Of a stretch of 64,000 bases of DNA, positions 24,164 to 33,028 are shown one piece after another; within the stretch, counting starts at the first letter, position 1; every line of letters begins with the position of its first letter. The stretch is from Gammaproteobacteria bacterium (GTDB lineage: Bacteria; Pseudomonadota; Gammaproteobacteria; Competibacterales; Competibacteraceae): the NCBI GenBank assembly GCA_024235035.1, contig JACKNE010000010.1:1-64000 (forward strand), given 5' to 3'. The notes beneath the pieces were generated by a model, which saw nothing but the letters and a program-made list of their open reading frames with translations, did no database searches and was not told the origin of the DNA. The position numbers were made by a program, and so were the translations under genes.

Positions 24164-24406
24164 CTAGTGAGCGCACATTTTATCGGGGCTTGTGTTAAAA
24201 CCTGCCTCGGTTTCAACAAATTTGCCTTTGCTCTCAAGAAATTCCACCAAGTCACTGGCGGTCATATTCTCTTCTGCACATGTGTAGAATCGTGCATCCT
24301 TTCCGAACTTCGCCAATATGGCTGCGCAGAGGCTTTCCTTCGTGTAGGAACGATTGCTCGAAAGCATCATTTCCATTACCTCATGCCCATGTATTTTCTC
24401 TGTCAT
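24164..24406 (-). CDS. yecH: YecH-family (DUF2492) putative metal-binding protein
   Basis: An 80-residue protein beginning MTEKIHGHEVMEMMLSSNRSYTKESL and ending with the paired Cys/His pattern DKMCAH, very like E. coli YecH. RFYTCAEENMTASDLVEFLESKGKF is the conserved core. Cysteines and histidines at both ends suggest metal binding; the function is not known. The start at 24406 is chosen over an upstream ATG because the family begins here. Confidence 0.85.
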   Translation of the reverse strand: MTEKIHGHEVMEMMLSSNRSYTKESLCAAILAKFGKDARFYTCAEENMTASDLVEFLESKGKFVETEAGFNTSPDKMCAH

Positions 24407-24555
24407 TTTAGCCTTCCTATTTTCCTCAATACCTTGCTTAGTGGCACCAAAAGCGCGCAACAGCTTTGGTGCCCAGCGGAGGGCCGCAGGCCCGGAACGT
24501 GCTGCTACTTTAGGTTGCCGATAATGTCTAATGTATCACTAGATTACTTTTCTCT

Positions 24556-24864
24556 CTAGTAAATTGACCATTCGAAAATTTGAAATAAACAAGCTATCAA
24601 GAATAATAGCCAGAAGAAAAATGCATACGGACCCGCAGAATTTCTTGATCCGTAATCTGACGCAAAAAACTCCATAAACCCGAAGCTTGATAAATAAGCT
24701 ACTACCCGATAGAGCAATAATGGCACCAAAAAAACCAGCAATAAAAATATTCTTGCCAACGCTTCATCTCCAATGCCATCTCTTATGGTAATTAGGACTG
24801 AAACACCTGCAAAAATCAGCAAAGAAACAGCTTGATGCCTTTCTATAGGTATTTTTATTTCCAT
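24556..24864 (-). CDS. Hypothetical membrane protein
   Basis: A 102-residue AT-rich protein with three probable transmembrane segments (VSLLIFAGVSVLITI, IFLLLVFLVPLLLYRVVAYL and YAFFFWLLFLIACLFQIFEW). No family recognised. It stands alone between yecH and the large kinase gene. The sequence upstream of yecH (about 24440-24530) forms a GC-rich hairpin that might belong to a mobile-unit boundary. Confidence 0.55.
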   Translation of the reverse strand: MEIKIPIERHQAVSLLIFAGVSVLITIRDGIGDEALARIFLLLVFLVPLLLYRVVAYLSSFGFMEFFASDYGSRNSAGPYAFFFWLLFLIACLFQIFEWSIY

Positions 24865-24965
24865 AACTTATTTGGTGTTGTAATAATTCTACAACCTGTA
24901 AAGGATTACTATAGCATTAGCGGTGTTGGGAGTGAGTTGGTTGATTTGAAAAGCGATCTCGTCGA

Positions 24966-27900
24966 TCACCCTGGTGATGGTTGCGCCTCTCCGATTCGCT
25001 GGACGACCACGGCGCGATTGCGACCTTGGGACTTGGCCTGATACAGAGCGCTATCGGCGGCGGCTAAAGCATCCTCAACTTTTTCTCCATCCTGTGGAAC
25101 TCGGTGCAGCGCCCCCAGGCTGAGCGTGACTCGATCATGCACTTTTGATCCAACGTGGGGGATTTTCAGCGCTGCAACGCTACATTTGATCGTCTCGATC
25201 ACCTTGCAGAGCCCTGCCCGGTTGGTTTGAGGCAACACCACGACGAACTCCTCCCCACCATAGCGGGCGACCAGGTCGCCCGATCGTTGCGCTGCTGCTT
25301 TGATCGCCTGGGCAATCCGTTGCAGACAGCGGTCTCCCTCGATGTGTCCATAGGTATCGTTGAATTGCTTGAAATAATCGATATCGCAGAGGATGAGCGA
25401 GAAATCCTGCTTTATCCGGTTGTGACGCTTCCACTCAATCTTAATGAAGGCATCGAAAGCGCGACGATTGGCGATCTGGGTTAGGCCGTCGGTGTGCGAC
25501 AATTCCTCCAGCTGCCGGTTGGCCTGTTGCAGCTCGTCGTTGGTCTTGACCAATGCCAAGGTCCGCTGTTCGACCAGTTGTTCAAGTTCTCGATAGAACT
25601 CGGCGTTTTCGATGGAGATGGCCATCTGCGAGGAGAGCAGTTCCAGCGTCGTAAGTCGCTCCCGCGTGAATGCTTCCTCGACTAGGTTGTTTTCAAGGTA
25701 GAGCACCCCCTTGAGAGCGCCGGAACGCAGGAGCGGTAGGGCAAGTACCGAACGCATGGCGGTGGCGGCGAAATAAGGGTCCTTGACGAAACCGCCATAG
25801 GCGCTGGCATGGCCAAGCACCACGCTCTCTTGCTTGCGCGCGCAATAATTGATGAGACTCAGAGGCAGGGATGTCTCCAGCGCTGTCTCCGTCATCTCCT
25901 GCGGGATGGAGACGGTCTCCCACTCACTCCTCGCCTCGGCCTTGATGCTCCAGCTCCCTTCATGCAGATCGAGTAACACCGAGCGCTCAGCACCGGCATT
26001 CTCAGTGACGATCTTCATCATCCGATCCAGCAGTCGTTTCAGGTCGATCTCGCTTGCCAGACTTTGGGAGGATTGGACGATGGAGACGATGTCCAAAGTA
26101 TCGGTGCTGGTGTCGCACTCGGTCGTGGCGTGGGATGTGGTGAAGCTTGAGGTCGAGGGTTGACCGCGTCGAGTGTCGAATGGAGTGATTGAGAACCACT
26201 CCCGGTACTGACGTTCAAGTTGCCGAACTTTCGCCGTCGCCCCCCATTTGCGGTAGGCGTAGTACGCCCCATTCAAGTAATCAACGGCCGGGCGAGTCAG
26301 ATTACGGGCAAAGAAGAAGCGGGCGGCGCACTCGTAGGAAAGAGCTTCGTTGTTCAGGTAGCCGGACTTGTGTGCTTCGTCAATCGCTGCTTCGTAGAGT
26401 TCCAGTGCTGCCCAGTCGTCGGTAGCGACCCGCGCCCGTTCCGCCTCCACCAGCAGAAATTTGTGACGAAAGTTGGCAGAGCTGTGGTCGGCCCATACCT
26501 TCATTTTCTCCTGATAACCGGCGATGCGAGTGGCATGTGGTACCCATTCCTCTGGGGTGAAGCGGTCAAATAAGGCCAGCAGGGTGAGGGAGGCAAAGAA
26601 ATAAGCTTCCGGAACCTTGGCTTGGGCGAGAGCGACTGAGGCCACGAAGTCAGCCTGGTCGATCATGGCCAAAGCGGCGTCCCAGTCGCCGAACCAGTAG
26701 AGGCTGCGCAGCTTCGCGGTGTAGAAGTAGGAAAGGGCGAGTGGATTATGCCGATAGCTTTGCAAGAAGGTTTCTTCGCGGAAATCGTCATCGTCGAAGG
26801 TATGGTCGTTTCGGGTGCGCCCTAGTAGTTGCAGCAGGGGATTGAGGCAGGCGGGTCGGAAGAATTCGTCCAGGATCACCGGGGCGTTGTTCTGGAGAAA
26901 CGGGAGATAGCGTTGCGCCGCTTCGAGCAATTCGTCGCAAGGCATGCCCCAGATAGTGGGGTCGGAAATCACGAACTCGGCGCAGTAGCCCGCATAGATC
27001 CAGTCCCCGTTCTCGACCAGCAACGGGAAGGATTTGCGGCTGTAATCGAGGGAGGTGGCGAGCGGTGCGCGCCAGTGGTTCACGAACACCGCGAATAGCA
27101 GATAGACCTTACCGCGCAGCAGCAGGTCGTCGAACCGTTCCGCTAACCGATTCGCCACCTCGCCGAAGCGGTGCCCGGTTTCGTACTGCCCCAGCAGCGC
27201 GACGCAAACGAACGCATAGTTCATGTAGCCGTAGGCAGTGAGAGGGTTATTACCATACTCCAGAGAGATGTTGGTCATCTTGCAGGAAGACCAGGCCACC
27301 AGTTCGAGTTGAGAATTCAGGTAGGCGCTAGTCCATAAGCCCATCAAAATATCCATGATCGCGGCGTGGCGCGGCGAATCCAGCAGAGGGGCGTCGTACA
27401 GCGATTCGATGCGGCGCCCGCCGAGCAGTCGCGGCACGGTTTCCAATTCGCGTTCCAGTAGCGCGGAAAGCCCCTCGTCGTCGATTTCGACTCCCAGCAG
27501 CCGCAAGGCTTCCTTCTGGATCTCCACCGCGCGCCCATAGTCCCCGGCCAAGTGGTAATACTCCATACGGATGGTATGGACGCGGATCGTATCCTCCAGG
27601 CCCTGAACGTGGGCGAGCAGCATCGCGAACAGCGCCTCGATCTCCGTCGTCTCGCCCGCGTAGAAGCGGCACCAGGCCCACTCGCTGTAGATAGAAAAAG
27701 TGAGGTCGTAGTGACGGCTCCATTGCTCGATAGGCAGCAGTTCCGCAGCGATGGCCAGGTAGTTGAGCGCCGAGGTGTAAGCGGTACTGCTCTTGGCCTG
27801 CTGGCCCGCCTGCCAATTGAGCGCGACCAGAGCGAGCCGCTCCTGCGGGTCGGTGATCAGGCGGCGTGCGGCGTCGAGCTGATTGACGACCTCGAACAGG

Positions 27901-30014
27901 CGCTCACCCGTTGGTTTCCCGTCGCACAGCAGCAACCGGCCAATGCGCAGGTGGGCGCGCTCACTGTCCGCCATCAGCGAGTAGGCGGCTTGCTGGATGC
28001 GATCGTGGGAAAAACGGTAGAGGCGGGTATCGTGGGGAATGATCAAGCCCTCTTGCACCGCCGGTTCCAAGTTTGCACGGGTTGCGTGCTCCTCGCCTGT
28101 GTCGATCACCGCCAGGGTATCGAGGGCGAAAGCATGACCGATACAGGCGGCGAGAGTCAGCAGTCGCTGGGTGGCGGGCGTCAGGTGAGTGATCTTGGCC
28201 ACCATGAGCTGTACGACATCGTCCGGGATGGCGTGCTGTTCGATCTCGTCGATGTTCCAGCGCCAGTGGCCCAGACCGGCATCGAAGGCGATCAGCCGGT
28301 CCGCATGCAGCGCCTTGATGAATTGGGTGACGAAGAAGGGGTTGCCTAGGGTTTTGGTGTGGACCAGGCGGGCGAGTCGGGTGACCGTCGACGGTGCGGC
28401 GTGTAGGGCGTCAGCGCAGAGCGCTGTCACGTCCTCCTCCGCGAGATTGCCCACCTGGATCGTATCCGGGGTGATCCCTTGCTTGGAGAGGCTTTCCAGC
28501 ATCAGCATGAGAGGGTGTGCTGGAGAGGTTTCGTTGTCCCGGTAGGCTCCGATGAGCAGGAGATGGGTGATTTGGCTGTCAGTAAGCAGAGCCGATAGGA
28601 GATTGAGGGAGGCCAAGTCGCTCCATTGCAGGTCGTCAATGAACAGCACCAGGGGGTGGTCAGCCGCCGCGACACAGCGAAAAAAGCTGCGACAGACATA
28701 ATTGAAGCGGTTCTGCGCTTCCAGACCCGAGAGTTTCGGCGCCTGCGGTTGAGGGCCGACGACCAATTCCAGAGAAGGAATTAATTCGACCATGACCCCG
28801 CCGATCTCACCCAGCGCCCCCCGTAGGGTGGTGGCGATCGTGGCGAGTCGTTCCTCGCTCTCGGCGAGCCAAATATCGATCAACCCGGCTAGCGCCTGCT
28901 TGAGGGCGGAGTAGGGGATGGTCCGCTGGTGTTGGTCGAATTTACCCTCAATGAAATAGCCGTTGCTACGGGTGATGGGCTTGTAGATTTCCTTGACCAA
29001 GGAGGTTTTTCCCGTACCCGAGTAGCCGCTGATCAGCGTGAAGCGCATCGTTCCCAGTCCGGCTGCTTGCTCATTGAAAATATTGAGCAGATGCTCGGTT
29101 TCCTGTTCACGACCGTAGAGGCGTTGGGGTAGATAGAAAGTATTGATCTGATCGTGTCGTCCCAACTCGAACGGATCGATCCGCCCGGTTGCACGCAGGG
29201 CGACGAGGCAAGCTGTCAGGTCCGCTGCTAATCCCGAAGCGCTTTGGTAGCGCTGTTCTGCGGTTTTGGCCATGAGCCGGTCGACGATAGCGGATAACAG
29301 CGGCGGGATAGTGGGATTCACTGCATGTACTGGAGATGCGATGGTGGCGAGGTGTGCATGCACCATCTCCAGGGAGTGACTCGCCTCGAAGGGAAGCCGT
29401 CCGGCCAGCAACTCGTACAGACTCACCCCTAGTGAGTAGAGGTCCGAACGGTAGTCGACATGGCGGTTCATCCGCCCGGTTTGCTCGGGGGAGATGTAGG
29501 CGAGTGTCCCCTCAAGAAGGTTGGCGTGGTGCTGGCTTGGGTTGGTCGGTGATAGGGGAGTGGCAAGACCGAAATCGATCAGTTTGCAGAGACGGCTGGT
29601 CGGGTTATAGACGATGTTGGAGGGGTTGATGTCCTTGTGCACGATGTGGCGTGCATGCAGTTGAGCTAAAGTGTCACAGATCGTGATGAAGATTTCGAGC
29701 AGTTCCTCCAGGGTGAAGTGGTGCTGGCCGATGAGTTTTTTCAAGGACTCGGCGCCGAAGTCTTCGACGACCAGGATCAGGGTGTTGCCATGCTCCTGCA
29801 ACCGGTCAGCCGCGATGACATGGTCTATGTCCAGCGCGTGTAATAACTTGTATTCGTGCCGGTAGCGCGCGAGTTCGCGGATGCTTGGGTAAGCCCCCTT
29901 GAGCATCTTGAGCACGACCGTTTGGCCGTCCGCCTCCCGTTGTCCTCGGAAGACGATGGAGGTGCGGCTTTCGTAGATCGCCTTGCATCCGCTGTAACCT
30001 TCGATAGCATGCAC
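24966..30014 (-). CDS. Ser/Thr kinase - AAA ATPase - GAF - GGDEF signalling protein
   Basis: A 1682-residue cytoplasmic protein. Residues 1-270 are a Ser/Thr kinase with the catalytic loop HKDINPSN (126) and DFG (147). Residues about 295-560 are an AAA/STAND-like ATPase with Walker A GYSGTGKT at 330 and a Walker B in VLFIDDLQW. A long TPR-like helical region follows to about 1250. A GAF domain is near 1300-1470, then a short coiled coil. The C-terminal GGDEF domain has GGEEF and an intact RxxD inhibitory site (RSGD) five residues before it, so it should make c-di-GMP and be product-inhibited. This kinase-ATPase-GAF head is usually coupled to a histidine kinase; a cyclase output is less common. 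It lies 17 bases behind the Crp/Fnr regulator gene, likely one operon. Confidence 0.9.
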   Translation of the reverse strand: MHAIEGYSGCKAIYESRTSIVFRGQREADGQTVVLKMLKGAYPSIRELARYRHEYKLLHALDIDHVIAADRLQEHGNTLILVVEDFGAESLKKLIGQHHFTLEELLEIFITICDTLAQLHARHIVHKDINPSNIVYNPTSRLCKLIDFGLATPLSPTNPSQHHANLLEGTLAYISPEQTGRMNRHVDYRSDLYSLGVSLYELLAGRLPFEASHSLEMVHAHLATIASPVHAVNPTIPPLLSAIVDRLMAKTAEQRYQSASGLAADLTACLVALRATGRIDPFELGRHDQINTFYLPQRLYGREQETEHLLNIFNEQAAGLGTMRFTLISGYSGTGKTSLVKEIYKPITRSNGYFIEGKFDQHQRTIPYSALKQALAGLIDIWLAESEERLATIATTLRGALGEIGGVMVELIPSLELVVGPQPQAPKLSGLEAQNRFNYVCRSFFRCVAAADHPLVLFIDDLQWSDLASLNLLSALLTDSQITHLLLIGAYRDNETSPAHPLMLMLESLSKQGITPDTIQVGNLAEEDVTALCADALHAAPSTVTRLARLVHTKTLGNPFFVTQFIKALHADRLIAFDAGLGHWRWNIDEIEQHAIPDDVVQLMVAKITHLTPATQRLLTLAACIGHAFALDTLAVIDTGEEHATRANLEPAVQEGLIIPHDTRLYRFSHDRIQQAAYSLMADSERAHLRIGRLLLCDGKPTGERLFEVVNQLDAARRLITDPQERLALVALNWQAGQQAKSSTAYTSALNYLAIAAELLPIEQWSRHYDLTFSIYSEWAWCRFYAGETTEIEALFAMLLAHVQGLEDTIRVHTIRMEYYHLAGDYGRAVEIQKEALRLLGVEIDDEGLSALLERELETVPRLLGGRRIESLYDAPLLDSPRHAAIMDILMGLWTSAYLNSQLELVAWSSCKMTNISLEYGNNPLTAYGYMNYAFVCVALLGQYETGHRFGEVANRLAERFDDLLLRGKVYLLFAVFVNHWRAPLATSLDYSRKSFPLLVENGDWIYAGYCAEFVISDPTIWGMPCDELLEAAQRYLPFLQNNAPVILDEFFRPACLNPLLQLLGRTRNDHTFDDDDFREETFLQSYRHNPLALSYFYTAKLRSLYWFGDWDAALAMIDQADFVASVALAQAKVPEAYFFASLTLLALFDRFTPEEWVPHATRIAGYQEKMKVWADHSSANFRHKFLLVEAERARVATDDWAALELYEAAIDEAHKSGYLNNEALSYECAARFFFARNLTRPAVDYLNGAYYAYRKWGATAKVRQLERQYREWFSITPFDTRRGQPSTSSFTTSHATTECDTSTDTLDIVSIVQSSQSLASEIDLKRLLDRMMKIVTENAGAERSVLLDLHEGSWSIKAEARSEWETVSIPQEMTETALETSLPLSLINYCARKQESVVLGHASAYGGFVKDPYFAATAMRSVLALPLLRSGALKGVLYLENNLVEEAFTRERLTTLELLSSQMAISIENAEFYRELEQLVEQRTLALVKTNDELQQANRQLEELSHTDGLTQIANRRAFDAFIKIEWKRHNRIKQDFSLILCDIDYFKQFNDTYGHIEGDRCLQRIAQAIKAAAQRSGDLVARYGGEEFVVVLPQTNRAGLCKVIETIKCSVAALKIPHVGSKVHDRVTLSLGALHRVPQDGEKVEDALAAADSALYQAKSQGRNRAVVVQRIGEAQPSPG

Positions 30015-30031
30015 TGCTATGTAGCGCCTCC

Positions 30032-30754
30032 CTAAGAAAAACGAATCTCTTCCATCAGCGAATGGGGCCGATTGACGCAGACGGTGCGCCCGGAAAAGCG
30101 TGCGACGCCATCTTCTTCCAGCCGGCCAATGATCCGCGACAGCGTCTCGTGTCGGGCGCCGATCATCGATGCCATGTCGCGCCGCGAGATCGGTAGATTG
30201 ATCACCTGGCTGCCATCAGGCGCAGGGTGGCCGTGACGGTTCATCAAATTTAAGAGGAGATGGACAAATTTGCTGCGGTTGGACAGCGTGGCGTTCTGCA
30301 CCAGCTTGTTATGGGCGTCGTCCAGATCATTATTGATGCGCCGCAGGAATTGTAAACCCAACGCGGGATTGCGCTCCATCAGCATTTTGACCACCTGCTG
30401 ATCGATGAAACAAATCCGGCTCGGTCCGAGCGCCTCGGCGCTGAAACGGCGTCTTTCTCCCAAAAGTAACCCTCGATAGCCCAAAGTGTCGCCTGGGTAG
30501 CTGATTTGAATCAGCACCGTGTTCCCTTCGGCATCGACCTGGCGCATGGCCGCTGCGCCGGAAACCATGCAATAGATGCCGTAACTCGGCTCGCCTGCGG
30601 TAAAGATCGCCTCGCCAGCGCGGTATCGACGGCTTTTTCGGGCTTGGGCGAGAAGCTTGATTTCCTTTTCAGTCAGGACATGCCATTCGTTACGCTGGCG
30701 CAGTTGACATTCGAGACAGTTGGCTCCTGGCATCGCTTGACGTTGCTCGACCAT
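30032..30754 (-). CDS. Crp/Fnr-family transcriptional regulator
   Basis: A 240-residue protein with an N-terminal cyclic-nucleotide-binding fold (YRAGEAIFTAGEPSYGIYCMVSG) and a C-terminal winged helix. The recognition helix RHETLSRIIGRL has the E--SR arrangement that reads TTGAT half-sites in FNR proteins. Only two clustered cysteines (CLEC, residues 13-16) lie at the N-terminus, fewer than the FNR cluster set, so oxygen sensing by a 4Fe-4S cluster is uncertain. FNR-type boxes occur upstream of hybO, the cytochrome c gene and ppdK, making it a candidate regulator of this locus. It is transcribed with the downstream kinase/GGDEF gene. Confidence 0.88.
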   Translation of the reverse strand: MVEQRQAMPGANCLECQLRQRNEWHVLTEKEIKLLAQARKSRRYRAGEAIFTAGEPSYGIYCMVSGAAAMRQVDAEGNTVLIQISYPGDTLGYRGLLLGERRRFSAEALGPSRICFIDQQVVKMLMERNPALGLQFLRRINNDLDDAHNKLVQNATLSNRSKFVHLLLNLMNRHGHPAPDGSQVINLPISRRDMASMIGARHETLSRIIGRLEEDGVARFSGRTVCVNRPHSLMEEIRFS

Positions 30755-30836
30755 CCTCCATTCCTCCGTCCGCTATATTTTTTGTCATGCGCGTCATTTG
30801 GTGCAGATGACTTTGCCCGTCAGGAAGCCACCGGTA

Positions 30837-30850
30837 TTGACGGCCATCAT
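30837..30850 (+). promoter_or_regulatory. FNR-type box upstream of cytochrome c gene
   Basis: TTGAC-GGCC-ATCAT, two mismatches from TTGAT-N4-ATCAA. Its centre is 30 bases before a TATAGT at 30871-30876, class II activator geometry. A perfect 14-base palindrome TGAACTATAGTTCA (30866-30879) overlaps that -10 and may be a further operator. Confidence 0.55.
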
Positions 30851-30915
30851 TAATTTATGAACTTTTGAACTATAGTTCAGGAATGATCGGAAGGGGATAC
30901 ATGGGGGGATACATT

Positions 30916-31359
30916 ATGTCAAAACATTTACCGCCACCTGTTCTGACTATTGCCACCGGTGTGCTGGCGCTGACAGGATTGCTAGGGATGGTTGACCTGG
31001 AGGCGGGGACATTCTGGGCGAGTTCGACCAAGACCCTGGAGCGTTATCCAACTCAACCAGCCGGCTGGAACGGTCCCGCCAGGCAGTGCGTCGTTTGCCA
31101 TAACCTGGAAAAGGATGGTCTCGCGCGCGTTGCGCCCAATCTTTGGGGCATCGTCGGCGCGCCAAAGGCCGCTGCCAAAGGTTATGGTTATTCCCAGGCG
31201 CTGGCTGAAGCAGGCGGGATCTGGACGAAGCAGGAGCTGGATCGGTATCTCACCAAGCCCGACCGATTTCTGCCGGGCACCAGCAAGACGATGACCGGTT
31301 TGCCGGATGCCAAGGAACGAACAGAAATCATCGAATTTCTTGCAACACTCAAGGATTGA
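30916..31359 (+). CDS. Class I c-type cytochrome
   Basis: A 147-residue single-heme cytochrome with an N-terminal hydrophobic signal or anchor (VLTIATGVLALTGLLGMV). The heme site is RQCVVCHNLEKDG, and the axial methionine is probably in SKTMTGLPDAKER. The ALAEAGGIWTKQELDRYL segment is typical of cytochrome c2/c550 types. The ATG at 30916 follows a GGGGA run; an upstream ATG at 30865 is less well placed. As the first gene of a group with hupE and hyp genes, it may accept electrons from the hydrogenase or serve low-oxygen respiration; this is inference. Confidence 0.85.
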   Translation: MSKHLPPPVLTIATGVLALTGLLGMVDLEAGTFWASSTKTLERYPTQPAGWNGPARQCVVCHNLEKDGLARVAPNLWGIVGAPKAAAKGYGYSQALAEAGGIWTKQELDRYLTKPDRFLPGTSKTMTGLPDAKERTEIIEFLATLKD

Positions 31360-31510
31360 GGGAGTATAGAGAATCGTTCGAGATCAAAATCTCGTTGATT
31401 CGGGAGTCTACTTTGCGAGCAATTTTGTTGGCTATCTCCGAAGCGGATTCCCACCATCGAAACGCCCAGTTTGCTTGTCTCATTACATCTGCTTTTGTGG
31501 GAGATTGTTC

Positions 31511-32098
31511 ATGCATACCTTGTCTGGAAAACGCGGTTTGATCGCTTTAGCGCTGCTTGGCATGAGCGGTGTTGTCCATGCCCATACGTCGGGATTGCCG
31601 CACATGGACTTCGCCACCGGGTTGGCGCACCCTTTGAGTGGTTTGGATCATATCCTGGCGATGGTGGCGGTCGGGTTATGGGCGGTGCAACGGGGTGGAC
31701 ATGCCCTGTGGCTGATGCCGTTGACCTTCATACTGACCATGGTAGCTGGCGGATTGCTGGGCTTCCTGGGCATGACGCTGCCTTATGTAGAATTGGGCAT
31801 CGCTGGCTCGGTGCTGATCCTTGGCCTTCTGGTGGCTCTGGCTTCACGCTTGTCGCTGGCGGCCAGTATGGCCCTGGTTGGGTTGTTCGCCATGTTCCAC
31901 GGCTATGCCCACGGTGCAGAGATGGCGGTGGGAGCCAGTGCGCTGTGGTATAGCCTGGGTTTCATGCTCGCTACCGCGGCGCTACACGCTGGCGGCATTG
32001 GCATCGCTCTCGCCGCCCGGCAGGGGTTGCCGGCGCGGTTATTGCGCATCGGCGGCGCGGCCATCGCAGCCAGTGGCGTGTTCCTACTGGCGGTGTAG
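31511..32098 (+). CDS. hupE: HupE/UreJ-family nickel permease
   Basis: A 195-residue protein with a signal-like N-terminus (ALALLGMSGVVHAHTSG) and about six membrane helices. The signature HPLSGLDHILAMVAVGLWA holds the histidines and aspartate implicated in Ni binding in HupE, and FHGYAHGAEM matches the second motif. It should supply nickel for the hydrogenase. The ATG at 31511 is used because it starts the signal peptide. hypB follows after about 80 bases. Confidence 0.92.
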   Translation: MHTLSGKRGLIALALLGMSGVVHAHTSGLPHMDFATGLAHPLSGLDHILAMVAVGLWAVQRGGHALWLMPLTFILTMVAGGLLGFLGMTLPYVELGIAGSVLILGLLVALASRLSLAASMALVGLFAMFHGYAHGAEMAVGASALWYSLGFMLATAALHAGGIGIALAARQGLPARLLRIGGAAIAASGVFLLAV

Positions 32099-32177
32099 TC
32101 GCCACTTTTTTCCTCACTCCTACCTCCTCTCTGGTCAAGAATTAGGGAGGAGATTCGGTGCTAAGAGGTCCAATCCT

Positions 32178-33017
32178 ATGTGTGTTACCTGCGGTTGTGG
32201 CGTTGACGAAGCCGCCATGCATTCTCATGATCACCCTCACTTTCACGACCACGATCACTCGTATGATCATTCCCATGATCACGCCGCTGAGGGGCGGCTG
32301 GTTTCCATCGAGCGCGATATTCTGGCTAAGAATGCTGGGTTTGCCGCCGGTAATCGAAGACTATTCGCTGAACGCGGGGTATTCGTGTTGAATCTGGTGT
32401 CCAGTCCTGGTTCCGGCAAGACCGCCCTGTTGGCGCAAACGGTTCAGATCCTGCGTGAGGAATTCCCGGTGGCGGTGATCGGCGGCGACCAACAGACCGC
32501 CCGCGACGCTGAGCGCATCCAAGCGGCTGGAGCGCCAGCCGTGCAAATCAACACGGGCAAGGGTTGTCACCTTGATGCGCATGGGATCGGTCACGCACTG
32601 GAAGAATTGCCGTTGCCGGAAAGCGGTGTGCTGTTCATCGAAAATGTCGGCAACTTGGTTTGTCCGGCGGATTTCGATCTCGGCGAGGCCTGCAAGGTCG
32701 TGGTGTTGTCGGTGACCGAAGGTGAGGACAAGCCATTGAAATACGCTAACATGTTCGCTGCCGCCAAGTTGATGTTGCTCAATAAGATCGATCTGTTGCC
32801 CCATGTGGATTTCGCTGTCGAGCGCTGTCTGGAATATGCGCGGCGGGTTAATCCCGATATGCGGATTTTGCAGTTGTCCGCCCGAACCGGTGACGGCATG
32901 ACAGCTTGGTTGGACTGGGTGCGGCAGGGCCAGCAGGCTGCGCTGGCGCAGCAAGTCAGCCGGCTGGAAATGGAATTGACCTCGGCGCGAGCACGGTTGG
33001 CGGCCAGCGTCCGATAA
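32178..33017 (+). CDS. hypB: Hydrogenase nickel-insertion GTPase
   Basis: A 279-residue GTPase that delivers nickel to the large subunit with HypA. It begins MCVTCGCG, the high-affinity Ni site at the N-terminus, and then a His/Asp-rich stretch (residues about 14-35) used for nickel storage. The P-loop is VSSPGSGKTALL, with the GGDQQTARDAERI switch and the nucleotide-specificity motif NKIDLL. The start at 32178 is fixed by the MCVTCGCG motif and an AAGAGG site; upstream extension through hupE is a shadow. Confidence 0.96.
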   Translation: MCVTCGCGVDEAAMHSHDHPHFHDHDHSYDHSHDHAAEGRLVSIERDILAKNAGFAAGNRRLFAERGVFVLNLVSSPGSGKTALLAQTVQILREEFPVAVIGGDQQTARDAERIQAAGAPAVQINTGKGCHLDAHGIGHALEELPLPESGVLFIENVGNLVCPADFDLGEACKVVVLSVTEGEDKPLKYANMFAAAKLMLLNKIDLLPHVDFAVERCLEYARRVNPDMRILQLSARTGDGMTAWLDWVRQGQQAALAQQVSRLEMELTSARARLAASVR

Positions 33018-33028
33018 CCGATCGCTCC

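Noticed and set aside
24161..24559. 132-residue plus-strand frame over yecH
   Set aside because: Antisense to a well-matched YecH protein.
30032..30754. Calling the regulator FNR
   Set aside because: It lacks the full N-terminal cysteine set of FNR, so only the Crp/Fnr family is assigned.
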